From assembly GCA_023145555.1 (NCBI GenBank), contig JAGLDO010000059.1, forward strand, positions 1 through 13,923: 13,923 nt of DNA. Direction: 5' to 3'. Position numbers and translations under genes: made by a program. Below are positions 6,953 to 13,923 of the stretch, one piece after another (the stretch's first letter is position 1; the number at the start of each line of letters is the position of its first letter). The DNA comes from Bacteroidales bacterium. Its GTDB lineage: Bacteria > Bacteroidota > Bacteroidia > Bacteroidales > B39-G9. The notes under the pieces were generated by a model. That model saw only the letters and a program-made list of their open reading frames with translations, did not search any database and had not been told where the DNA came from.

Positions 6953-8317
6953 ATGGCAGTTAATAAAAATAAAATATATTTTGAATTCGGTAATTTAACT
7001 GATACCGGAAGAATAAAAGAACATAACAAAAATGCATCTATTGACTTTAAAATAAACAATGGACATGGATTTGTTGTATGTAAAGGTATTGACGGTAAAG
7101 AAGGAGGTGGAGCAATTGCATCAAAAATTGCGGTTAACAGCATAAAACAATATTTTGTTAATAAAAATTTCACTGATATTTCTAAAGCTTTAACTAACGC
7201 AATTATTTTTGCCAATTACGAAATATATAACCAAGCTCAAAAAAACTTCAAATATAATGAGATGGGGACTTCAATTGTTATCGTTATATTTGTGAAAGAC
7301 AAAATTTATTATGCTTATGTTGGCAATAGCAGATTATACGTATTAAGAAATAATAATTTACAAAGACTGACAAAAGACCATACAATTGTTCAAAATCTTA
7401 TCGATAAAGGAGAAATTGCTGAAAACGAAACAAAAAATCATCCTGATAAAAACCAATTATTAAATACTCTTGGATTAAAAAAAGAAGTGAAATTTGGTAT
7501 TTGCAAACAAGCCATCAAAATTGAAAATGAAGATTTGATACTATTATGTTCAGATGGCTTAACAAATATGATGAATGATGATGAAATTCTGGAAATAATA
7601 AAAGATAAAAACACTTCTGTTAAACATAAAGCTCTTAATCTTATTAACCAAGCTAACAGTAATGGTGGTGAAGACAACACAACAGTTCAGTTAATTCGTT
7701 TTTTTGATAGCTCATCGCAACAACATATTGAACTTGATGAAAATAATAAATTTTCGAAAAAATCATATACAAAATATATAGTTGGAGTAATAATAACTAT
7801 TGTATTAGTATTAAGTGGATACTTTATTTACGATAATTTATTTTCAAACAAAAATGAATCGCAAATAACATCAATGTTAAAAACAAACAATAACAATAAA
7901 CTTTTAGTATCAAATATTAATACTAAAACAAAAAAAAATCCCGTTTCAATAGTTACAACAAAAACTTCCGAAAAAAAAATCATCAAAAAAAATGATGAAA
8001 CTAAAAAAAAATCAGAACCCTTTAGATTAACTTACAATCTTCAAAAAGGAGATAATTTTTATCGTTTAGGAATACGTTTTAACTTAACTGTAAGCGAATT
8101 AGAAGAAATAAATTCAATAAAAGCAATACATCTAAGAGCTCATCAAAAAGTAATTATTCCATTAACAGCTGTTCATACAATAAAAAATGGGGAAACACTA
8201 TCAACTCTTTCAACCAAATATAATATTAAACAAAGTTTAATTATAAAAGCAAATAGATTAACAAATGACAAAAACTTAAAAGTTGGGAAAAAACTATATA
8301 TCCCTTTACACAAATAA
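6953..8317 (+). CDS. Membrane protein: degenerate PP2C-like phosphatase domain, TM helix, two LysM domains
   Basis: 454 residues. The PP2C-fold domain (about 8-250) is recognised by MGTSIV (104-109), VGNSRLYVLR (123-132), LTKDHT (139-144), LLCSDGLTNMM (197-207) and GGEDNTTV (238-245). A single hydrophobic helix spans about 275-294. A Lys/Asn/Thr-rich linker and two LysM repeats (about 360-404 and 407-451) follow. The predicted topology is PP2C in the cytoplasm and LysM on the periplasmic side, binding peptidoglycan. D201 and D241 are kept. The phosphate-binding Arg is K22, the NED aspartate is N27, the metal-binding Asp of the DGMGG motif aligns with K44, and GDSR reads GNSR (N125). The domain is therefore probably catalytically dead or altered and may act as a sensor or scaffold. 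D47 is close to K44 and could be an alternative ligand. The ATG at 6953 follows a 228-bp gap; the next gene is 24 bp downstream. Confidence 0.82.
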   Translation: MAVNKNKIYFEFGNLTDTGRIKEHNKNASIDFKINNGHGFVVCKGIDGKEGGGAIASKIAVNSIKQYFVNKNFTDISKALTNAIIFANYEIYNQAQKNFKYNEMGTSIVIVIFVKDKIYYAYVGNSRLYVLRNNNLQRLTKDHTIVQNLIDKGEIAENETKNHPDKNQLLNTLGLKKEVKFGICKQAIKIENEDLILLCSDGLTNMMNDDEILEIIKDKNTSVKHKALNLINQANSNGGEDNTTVQLIRFFDSSSQQHIELDENNKFSKKSYTKYIVGVIITIVLVLSGYFIYDNLFSNKNESQITSMLKTNNNNKLLVSNINTKTKKNPVSIVTTKTSEKKIIKKNDETKKKSEPFRLTYNLQKGDNFYRLGIRFNLTVSELEEINSIKAIHLRAHQKVIIPLTAVHTIKNGETLSTLSTKYNIKQSLIIKANRLTNDKNLKVGKKLYIPLHK

Positions 8318-8341
8318 TAAATTAAAACTTAATAAAAAAAC

Positions 8342-10555
8342 ATGACCATCCCCATTTATTTAGATTACAATGCTACCACACCTATAGACCCTGAAGTTGC
8401 CGATGCAATGAAACCTTTTTTAGCTGAATACTTTGGTAACCCATCAAGTTCACATTCTTATGGTATTAAAACTAAAATTGCAGTTGAAAATGCAAGGAAA
8501 CAACTTGCTGAGCTTATTAACTGTAATAATTCTGAAATTATTTTTACGAGTGGCGGCACAGAATCAAACAATTATGCAATTAAGGGCATCGCTCTTGCTA
8601 ATCAGCACAAAGGCAATCACATTATAACAACTCAAATTGAACATCCTGCCGTTATTGAGGTTTGTAAATATCTTGAAAAAAACGGGTTTTCTGTTACTTA
8701 TGTTCCTGTTGACGAATATGGTCTTGTTCATGTTGAAGAAATAAAAAAAGCAATAACATCTAAAACTATTCTAATTTCAGTTATGCATGCCAACAACGAA
8801 GTAGGTACTATTCAACCTATTTCAGAAATTGCAACTCTGGCAAAACAAAACGATATTATTTTTCACAGCGATGCATCACAATCAATTGGCAAAATTCAAA
8901 CTGATGTCAAAAAAATGGGTGTTGACTTAATGGCGATTGCAGGACATAAATTCTATGCGCCAAAAGGAATAGGTGCTTTGTTTATTAAACAAGGAGTTAA
9001 ACTTGAAAAATTGATTCATGGTGCAAATCATGAGCAAAACTTACGTGCAGGAACAGAAAATGTCCTCGAGGTAGTTGGCATTGGTAAAGCTGCAGAAATT
9101 GCAAAACGTGATTTTGAAAATAATTTCTCACACATGGAAACCTTGCGTGAGAAATTATTTGAAGGCTTAAAAGAAAACCTTGAAAACATAAAACTTAACG
9201 GGCATCCAACAAAACGCCTACCCAACACACTTAGTTTAAGTTTCCCTAATGTTGAAGCAAATACCCTTTTATCTGAAATTACAGATGACGTTGCAGCATC
9301 GGCCGGAGCCGCTTGTCATACCGACGATATAACCATCTCTGCCACATTACAGGCAATGATAATTCCTTTAAAATATGCAATGGGAACAATTCGTTTTTCA
9401 ACAGGTAGATTCTTAAAATCTACGGATGTAGATAAAGCAATAGACATTATAACGAAAGCTGTAAAAAGATTAAATCCTACTGAGACCCAAACTGTTAAAA
9501 ATTCAGAAGAAAAAGAAATAAAACTTACACATTATACTCAAGGCTTAGGTTGTGCTTGCAAATTACGTCCTCAAGAATTAGAAAAAATTCTTAAAAAAAT
9601 ACCTGTTTCTCAAAATGCAAACGTGTTAGTTGGAACAGACACTACAGACGATGCTGCCATATACAAAATAGATAATGATAAAGCTATTGTTCAAACAGTA
9701 GATTTTTTCACACCTATTGTTGATGACCCTTATTCTTTTGGTGCAATATCTGCAGCAAATTCAATTAGTGATATTTATGCAATGGGTGCAAAACCTTTGT
9801 TTGCATTAAATATTGTTGGATTCCCATCAAACAGACTGCCAATGAGTGTATTAGAAGACATTCTTAAAGGAGCTCAAGATAAAGCCAACGAAGCAGGTAT
9901 AACAATTGTTGGAGGTCATACCATTGACGATACTGAACCAAAATATGGCATGACTGTTACAGGAATTATTGATATTAATAAAATACTCACTAACTCAAAT
10001 GCAAAATCGGGTGATGCAATAATACTTACAAAACCAATTGGTGCCGGAATTATTAGTACTGCTATCAAACGTGGTTTGGCTGATAAACAAACAGAGAAAG
10101 AAGCGATTGACACAATGAGCCAATTAAATAAATATGCAGCTGATATAATGGCTGACTTTCCCGTAAATTCATGTACTGATGTTACAGGTTTCGGTTTACT
10201 TGGTCATTTGCTCGAAATGACAAAATCGAGCAAGATTGATGCAGAAATATTTTTCAATAATGTTCCTCTTTTAAGACAAGCCTGGGATTTTGCTGTTTCT
10301 AATGTAATTCCCGGTGGTTCTTTAAACAATCTTGATTATGTTAAAGATTATATTGTTTGGGATAGTAATATTTCAGATACTGCAAAAGCTGTTCTTTGCG
10401 ATGCACAAACTTCAGGTGGTTTATTAATTTCATTGCCATTTGAATATAAAGATAAAATTATTGATAAATTGCATTCGTCGGGAATCATTAAAGCGACTTA
10501 TATTGGAAAATTCTTAACAAAAGGGCGAGGTGAAATATTTGTTAAAAACAATTGA
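8342..10555 (+). CDS. selD: Fusion: NifS/IscS-type cysteine desulfurase + selenophosphate synthetase (SelD)
   Basis: 737-residue two-enzyme fusion. Residues 1 to about 378 form a PLP-dependent class V aminotransferase-like desulfurase, with the N-terminal DYNATTP, PLP-binding lysine K203 in AGHKF and catalytic C325 in SAGAACH. After a short linker (about 379-396), residues 397-737 form a complete SelD: the active-site loop GLGCACK with C404, C406 and K407 (equivalent to E. coli SelD C17, C19 and K20), the Asp-rich segment TDTTDD, GGHTIDD, and the C-terminal TDVTGFGLLGH. The active-site residue is Cys (TGT), not selenocysteine. The likely role is to strip selenium from selenocysteine and pass it within one polypeptide to ATP-dependent selenophosphate synthesis. 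Both halves are full length (about 380 and 340) and the frame is open throughout, so this is not an assembly join of two broken genes. It sits 24 bp after the PP2C/LysM gene, with no obvious functional link to it. Confidence 0.92.
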   Translation: MTIPIYLDYNATTPIDPEVADAMKPFLAEYFGNPSSSHSYGIKTKIAVENARKQLAELINCNNSEIIFTSGGTESNNYAIKGIALANQHKGNHIITTQIEHPAVIEVCKYLEKNGFSVTYVPVDEYGLVHVEEIKKAITSKTILISVMHANNEVGTIQPISEIATLAKQNDIIFHSDASQSIGKIQTDVKKMGVDLMAIAGHKFYAPKGIGALFIKQGVKLEKLIHGANHEQNLRAGTENVLEVVGIGKAAEIAKRDFENNFSHMETLREKLFEGLKENLENIKLNGHPTKRLPNTLSLSFPNVEANTLLSEITDDVAASAGAACHTDDITISATLQAMIIPLKYAMGTIRFSTGRFLKSTDVDKAIDIITKAVKRLNPTETQTVKNSEEKEIKLTHYTQGLGCACKLRPQELEKILKKIPVSQNANVLVGTDTTDDAAIYKIDNDKAIVQTVDFFTPIVDDPYSFGAISAANSISDIYAMGAKPLFALNIVGFPSNRLPMSVLEDILKGAQDKANEAGITIVGGHTIDDTEPKYGMTVTGIIDINKILTNSNAKSGDAIILTKPIGAGIISTAIKRGLADKQTEKEAIDTMSQLNKYAADIMADFPVNSCTDVTGFGLLGHLLEMTKSSKIDAEIFFNNVPLLRQAWDFAVSNVIPGGSLNNLDYVKDYIVWDSNISDTAKAVLCDAQTSGGLLISLPFEYKDKIIDKLHSSGIIKATYIGKFLTKGRGEIFVKNN

Positions 10556-10576
10556 TTTTAAGATAAGTGCAATTTT

Positions 10577-10619
10577 TTTTTTTGATAAGACCTATAATTT
10601 TTTTGATAAAGATTTATAA
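10577..10619. repeat. Two tandem imperfect 21-22 bp repeats in the gap after the selD fusion
   Basis: Unit 1 (10577-10597) is T7-GATAAGACCTATAA and unit 2 (10598-10619) is T7-GATAAAGATTTATAA. In addition, TAAGACCT (10586-10593) has an inverted partner AGGTCTTA (10672-10679) near the other end of the 137-bp gap. The T-runs might contribute to transcription termination of the preceding gene. Function is unknown and slippage in low-complexity DNA is a simple explanation. Confidence 0.4.
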
Positions 10620-10637
10620 TATTTAATAATACACCAT

Positions 10638-10645
10638 TAGTTTTG
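10638..10645 (+). promoter_or_regulatory. Candidate -7 promoter element for the Xaa-Pro aminopeptidase gene
   Basis: TAGTTTTG fits the Bacteroidota -7 consensus TAnnTTTG and lies 47 bp before the ATG at 10693, in a 137-bp gap where a new transcript is expected. No TTTG -33 box is found at the right distance, so the call is weak. Confidence 0.25.
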
Positions 10646-10692
10646 TTTTATTATTTTTATTATTAAATATAAGGTCTTAAAATAACTATTTA

Positions 10693-12477
10693 ATGAACCC
10701 AAAAGAAATTGTTAAAAAAATACAAGAGCTATTAAAAAAGAATAATTTAGATGCCTATATTATTCCAAGTACAGATCCTCATCAAAGTGAATATGTTGCA
10801 AATCATTGGAAAGCACGTGAATGGGCTTCCGGTTTTACAGGTTCTGCAGGCACTCTTGTAATAACTAAAGATATTGCCGGATTATGGACAGATTCAAGAT
10901 ATTTTATCCAAGCTGAACAGCAACTAAAAAATTCCGGCATTCAACTTTTCAAGATGAAAATTCCTCATTCCCCATGTTATATTGATTGGTTAAAAAACAA
11001 TTTAAACGAAAATGCTAAAGTAGGTTTCGACGGAAAATTATTTTCTATAAGTCTTACAAAAATGATTGAATCATCATTAAAAGAAAAAAATATTACTATT
11101 GATTACAATCACGATTTTATTAAACCATTATGGAAAAATAGACCTTCAATACCAAAAAATAATATTTCTATTCACGATATAAAATTTGCCGGAAAAACTC
11201 GAGTTGAAAAAATTTCTCAAGTAAGAAGCATTATGAATGATAAAAATATTTCATATCATATTTTATCTTCGCTTGACGATATTGCATGGCTCTTTAACAT
11301 TAGAGGCAATGATATAAAATATAATCCGATTGTAATCAGCTATGCCTTAATCACTTTAGATAATGCCTATTTATTTATTGATAAAGATTTAGATGATAAC
11401 ATAATAAAACTATTGAAAAAAGATAACATAACTATCCTGCCATACAATAGTATTAATGATAAAATTAACGAACTCTGCAAAACACAAAATATTTTAATCT
11501 ACCCTTCAAAGACAAATACTTATATTTACAATTCAATTCCTTCCTCTTGTAAAATAATTGAAGACATTAATATCACCACAACTCTTAAAGCTAATAAAAA
11601 TGCTACTGAAGTTGCTAATATTAAAGAAGTAATGGTAAGAGACGGTGTTGCTTTAACAAAATTCTTTTATTGGTTAGAAAATAATATCTTAAATGAAACA
11701 ATAACCGAAATATCATCAGATAAAAAATTGGAATTTTTTAGAAGTCAACAGAAAAATTTTGTTGGATTAAGTTTCGGGACTATTGCCGCATATAATTCAC
11801 ACGGTGCAATTGTACATTACGAAGCAACAAAAAAAACTGATGTTGAATTATTGAAAGAAGGTATTTTCTTAATTGATTCGGGTGGTCAATATCTTGATGG
11901 AACGACTGATATTACACGCACAATATCACTTGGCAAACCAACACAGGAAGAGATTGACAATTTTACTCTTGTATTAAAAGGTCACATAAACATTGCATCT
12001 TTAAAATTCCCTTACGGTACAAAAGGATATCAAATTGATGTTTTAGCTCGAAAATTTTTATGGGATAATTATCTAAATTATGGTCATGGAACTGGTCACG
12101 GAGTTGGCTCTTTCTTAAACGTTCACGAAGGTCCTCAAGGAATTGGGACTAGTGCAAGTTCAACATTAAATATTAATTTTGAAGAAGGGATGCTTACCTC
12201 AAACGAACCGGGCATATATATTGAAGGTAAATATGGTATTCGCATAGAAAACCTAATACTTTGTGAAAAAGACAAAGACACAGAATTTGGAAAATTCATG
12301 AAATTTAACACAGTTTCCCTATGTTATATCGATAATTCATTAATTAATGTTGATATGCTTACAAATGATGAAATTAAATGGTTAAACGATTATCATAAAA
12401 CTGTGTTTGCAAAAATTTCGCCATTCTTAAATAATCAAGAAAAAGAATGGCTGCAAGAAAAAACAAAAAGTTTGTAG
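10693..12477 (+). CDS. pepP: Xaa-Pro aminopeptidase (M24B family)
   Basis: Metalloenzyme that removes an N-terminal residue preceding proline. It has 594 residues, the long three-domain form also seen in eukaryotic cytosolic aminopeptidase P, rather than the short E. coli PepP (about 440). Two creatinase-like N-terminal domains span about 1-300, with GFTGSAGT (47-54) and WTDSRYF (65-71). The pita-bread catalytic domain is about 305-540. The dinuclear metal ligands are visible: D395 (LIDSGG), D406 (GTTDITRT), H469 (GTGHGVG), E505 (SNEPG) and E519 (RIENL). H478 in NVHEGP is a typical active-site histidine of the family. A C-terminal extension follows. No signal peptide is seen, so it is probably cytoplasmic and helps recycle proline-containing peptides. 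The ATG at 10693 follows a 137-bp gap, and a second peptidase gene lies 66 bp downstream. Confidence 0.93.
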   Translation: MNPKEIVKKIQELLKKNNLDAYIIPSTDPHQSEYVANHWKAREWASGFTGSAGTLVITKDIAGLWTDSRYFIQAEQQLKNSGIQLFKMKIPHSPCYIDWLKNNLNENAKVGFDGKLFSISLTKMIESSLKEKNITIDYNHDFIKPLWKNRPSIPKNNISIHDIKFAGKTRVEKISQVRSIMNDKNISYHILSSLDDIAWLFNIRGNDIKYNPIVISYALITLDNAYLFIDKDLDDNIIKLLKKDNITILPYNSINDKINELCKTQNILIYPSKTNTYIYNSIPSSCKIIEDINITTTLKANKNATEVANIKEVMVRDGVALTKFFYWLENNILNETITEISSDKKLEFFRSQQKNFVGLSFGTIAAYNSHGAIVHYEATKKTDVELLKEGIFLIDSGGQYLDGTTDITRTISLGKPTQEEIDNFTLVLKGHINIASLKFPYGTKGYQIDVLARKFLWDNYLNYGHGTGHGVGSFLNVHEGPQGIGTSASSTLNINFEEGMLTSNEPGIYIEGKYGIRIENLILCEKDKDTEFGKFMKFNTVSLCYIDNSLINVDMLTNDEIKWLNDYHKTVFAKISPFLNNQEKEWLQEKTKSL

Positions 12478-12492
12478 ACGTTCATTTCTGAA

Positions 12493-12516
12493 TATAAATC
12501 CAATAAATGATTTATA
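12493..12516. terminator. Possible weak hairpin terminator after pepP
   Basis: TATAAATC (12493-12500) and GATTTATA (12509-12516) form a perfect 8-bp inverted repeat with an 8-base loop, 15 bp after the pepP stop codon. The stem is AT-rich and no U-tract follows on the + strand, so termination is uncertain. It may be chance. Confidence 0.25.
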
Positions 12517-12543
12517 AAAATTCGTAAATTAAATATATAAATC

Positions 12544-13875
12544 ATGAGAAAATTGCTACTATTTATAATATTATTAATGATATTTGCTACCGGCTTTATT
12601 ATTGATACAAAATATGATGATAACTCAACAAATGACGATAATGATGCAACAACAGTAAATTTTGATGATTATTTTATTTCAAAGACTTTACGCGTTGATT
12701 ATTTTCTTTCCGGTGATGCTAAAGAAGAAACTGTATCGCTAAATAAATTAAAACAGGAACCTTTCTGGGGTGGTCCAAAAAAAAATTTAATAGACAAATT
12801 TAATTATGGGACATACAGAATAAGAGTACTTGATTCAGTTTCAAACAAATTAATTTATTCCTACGGTTTTTGCTCTCTTTTTCAGGAATGGCAAACAACT
12901 GCCGAAGCAAAAAAATTAAAACGCAGTTTTTTTCAAACATCCATTTTCCCATATCCAAAAAAAACAGTTCGTTTTGAAATAGATAAAAGGGCATACAAAG
13001 ATGGAAAATTCAATAAAATATTTGAATTGTATATTAATCCTAATAACTATTTTATTAATAAAGAAAAGCCAAAATTTTATAAATCAAATAAAATAATTTA
13101 TTCAGGCAATCCTGCAAATCATGTAGATATAGTATTTGTTGCCGAAGGCTACACAAAAGATGAAATGTCAAAATTTAATGATGACGTAAAAAGAATTGCC
13201 GGATATTTCTTTAATGCTTCACCCTACAATAAATATAAAGATAAATTTAATATTTATTCAATAGAATCTGTTTCAGAAGAATCCGGAACTGACATACCAG
13301 GTAAAGGTGTATATAAAAACACAATTATTAATTCAAGCTTTTACACATTTGATATTGACCGTTATTTAACAACTTTCGACACTAAGTCGTTTAGAGATAT
13401 TGCGGCTAATGTACCTTATGACCAAATTTACATATTAATAAACACTAAAAAATATGGTGGTGGAGGTTTTTATAATCACTACACTGCTTGCTCGTCAGAT
13501 AACAATCTTACGCCTTCTGTTTGCATTCATGAATTTGGACATGGTTTTGCCGGATTAGCAGATGAGTATTACACTTCAGATGTAGCTTACGAAGACTTTT
13601 ATAATTTAAAAGTTGAACCATGGGAGCCAAACATCACAACCTTGGTTAATTTCGATAGCAAATGGAAAAATATGCTTGATAAAAAAACACCTGTTCCAAC
13701 CCCAAGAACAAAAAAATATGAAAATAAAATTGGAATATTTGAAGGTGGCGGTTATGTTGCAAAAGGTGTTTACAGTCCTTATCAAAATTGCAAGATGAAA
13801 TCTAATCAATCAGAATTATGCCCTGTTTGTCAACAAGCCATTTCAAAAATGATTGAGTTTGTTTGCGACAAATAA
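12544..13875 (+). CDS. Exported M64-family (IgA peptidase-type) zinc metallopeptidase
   Basis: 443-residue metallopeptidase. An N-terminal hydrophobic stretch (about 4-20) preceded by Arg-Lys suggests a signal peptide or membrane anchor. No lipobox cysteine is seen, so it does not look like a lipoprotein. A beta-rich N-terminal region (about 40-180) precedes the catalytic domain. That domain starts near VDIVFVAEGY (194-203) and carries the zinc motif HEFGHGFAGLADEYY (329-343), in which H329 and H333 are metal ligands and E330 the catalytic base. These features match the M64 family, common in Bacteroidota and named after an IgA-cleaving enzyme; here the substrate is unknown and IgA cleavage should not be assumed. 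The C-terminal region has a cysteine cluster (NCKMKSN...CPVCQ) that may form disulfides. It starts 66 bp after pepP on the same strand and could be cotranscribed with it. Confidence 0.88.
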   Translation: MRKLLLFIILLMIFATGFIIDTKYDDNSTNDDNDATTVNFDDYFISKTLRVDYFLSGDAKEETVSLNKLKQEPFWGGPKKNLIDKFNYGTYRIRVLDSVSNKLIYSYGFCSLFQEWQTTAEAKKLKRSFFQTSIFPYPKKTVRFEIDKRAYKDGKFNKIFELYINPNNYFINKEKPKFYKSNKIIYSGNPANHVDIVFVAEGYTKDEMSKFNDDVKRIAGYFFNASPYNKYKDKFNIYSIESVSEESGTDIPGKGVYKNTIINSSFYTFDIDRYLTTFDTKSFRDIAANVPYDQIYILINTKKYGGGGFYNHYTACSSDNNLTPSVCIHEFGHGFAGLADEYYTSDVAYEDFYNLKVEPWEPNITTLVNFDSKWKNMLDKKTPVPTPRTKKYENKIGIFEGGGYVAKGVYSPYQNCKMKSNQSELCPVCQQAISKMIEFVCDK

Positions 13876-13877
13876 TA

Positions 13878-13923
13878 ATGGGTCATATAAAAATTAGAGT
13901 GGATTACAATAAAATAATAAGGG
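13878..13923 (+). CDS. Possible start of a further gene, cut by the window end
   Basis: An ATG at 13878, two bases after the M64 peptidase stop codon, opens a frame of 15 codons that is still open at the window end. The visible residues are charged and basic (MGHIKIRVDYN...). The tight spacing suggests a cotranscribed gene, but the piece is too short to recognise and might be chance. Confidence 0.3.
   Translation, partial: MGHIKIRVDYNKIIR

Noticed and set aside
9541..9570. Selenocysteine in the SelD active-site loop
   Set aside because: The codons at the active-site positions are TGT and TGC, with no in-frame TGA, so this is the cysteine form.
1..13923. CRISPR array, tRNA, rRNA or insertion sequence
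   Set aside because: No regularly spaced repeats, no tRNA-like cloverleaf noticed by eye and no transposase-like frame were seen. This was a visual reading, not a covariance-model search.

Overview
This window is AT-rich, and all its genes are on the + strand. Start codons are preceded by A/T-rich leaders with no clear Shine-Dalgarno sequence. A TAnnTTTG-type promoter element can be found upstream of the first operon. With the gene content ([FeFe]-hydrogenase, Rex, M64 peptidase, bacteroidete-type Xaa-Pro aminopeptidase) this points to an anaerobic, fermentative member of the Bacteroidota. That assignment is inference; there is no rRNA in the window.

Region 1 (1-6800) is a probable six-gene operon. 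It has an upstream control region with a near-consensus Rex operator (181-200) and a weaker overlapping second site. Next come hydC, hydB and hydA, the three subunits of an NAD(H)/ferredoxin-linked, bifurcating-type [FeFe]-hydrogenase. A stand-alone receiver protein, a soluble receiver-histidine kinase hybrid and the redox repressor Rex follow. The inferred circuit is that Rex senses NADH/NAD+ and represses the enzyme that re-oxidises or makes NADH, while a phosphorelay of unknown input is encoded in the same unit. The hydrogenase subunit keeps all four H-cluster cysteines. Its proton-transfer pathway is altered: the usual TSCCP motif reads TSNCP, the E279 position is Gln, and the MPC motif reads EPC. 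An imperfect 25-29 bp inverted repeat overlaps the rex stop codon and closes the region.

Region 2 (6953-10555) holds two closely spaced genes. The first encodes a membrane protein with a PP2C-fold domain that has lost several metal- and phosphate-binding residues, then one transmembrane helix and two LysM domains. It looks like a pseudophosphatase tied to the cell wall. The second is a full-length fusion of a NifS/IscS-type cysteine desulfurase to selenophosphate synthetase (SelD), which would couple selenium release to selenophosphate synthesis.

Region 3 (10693-13875) holds two peptidase genes, a cytosolic M24B Xaa-Pro aminopeptidase and an exported M64-family metallopeptidase. A possible further gene starts at 13878 and runs off the window. 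There is no tRNA, rRNA, CRISPR array or recognisable insertion sequence. The hydrogenase maturases (HydE/F/G) and the other selenium genes (selA, selB, tRNA-Sec, selU) are not in the window.
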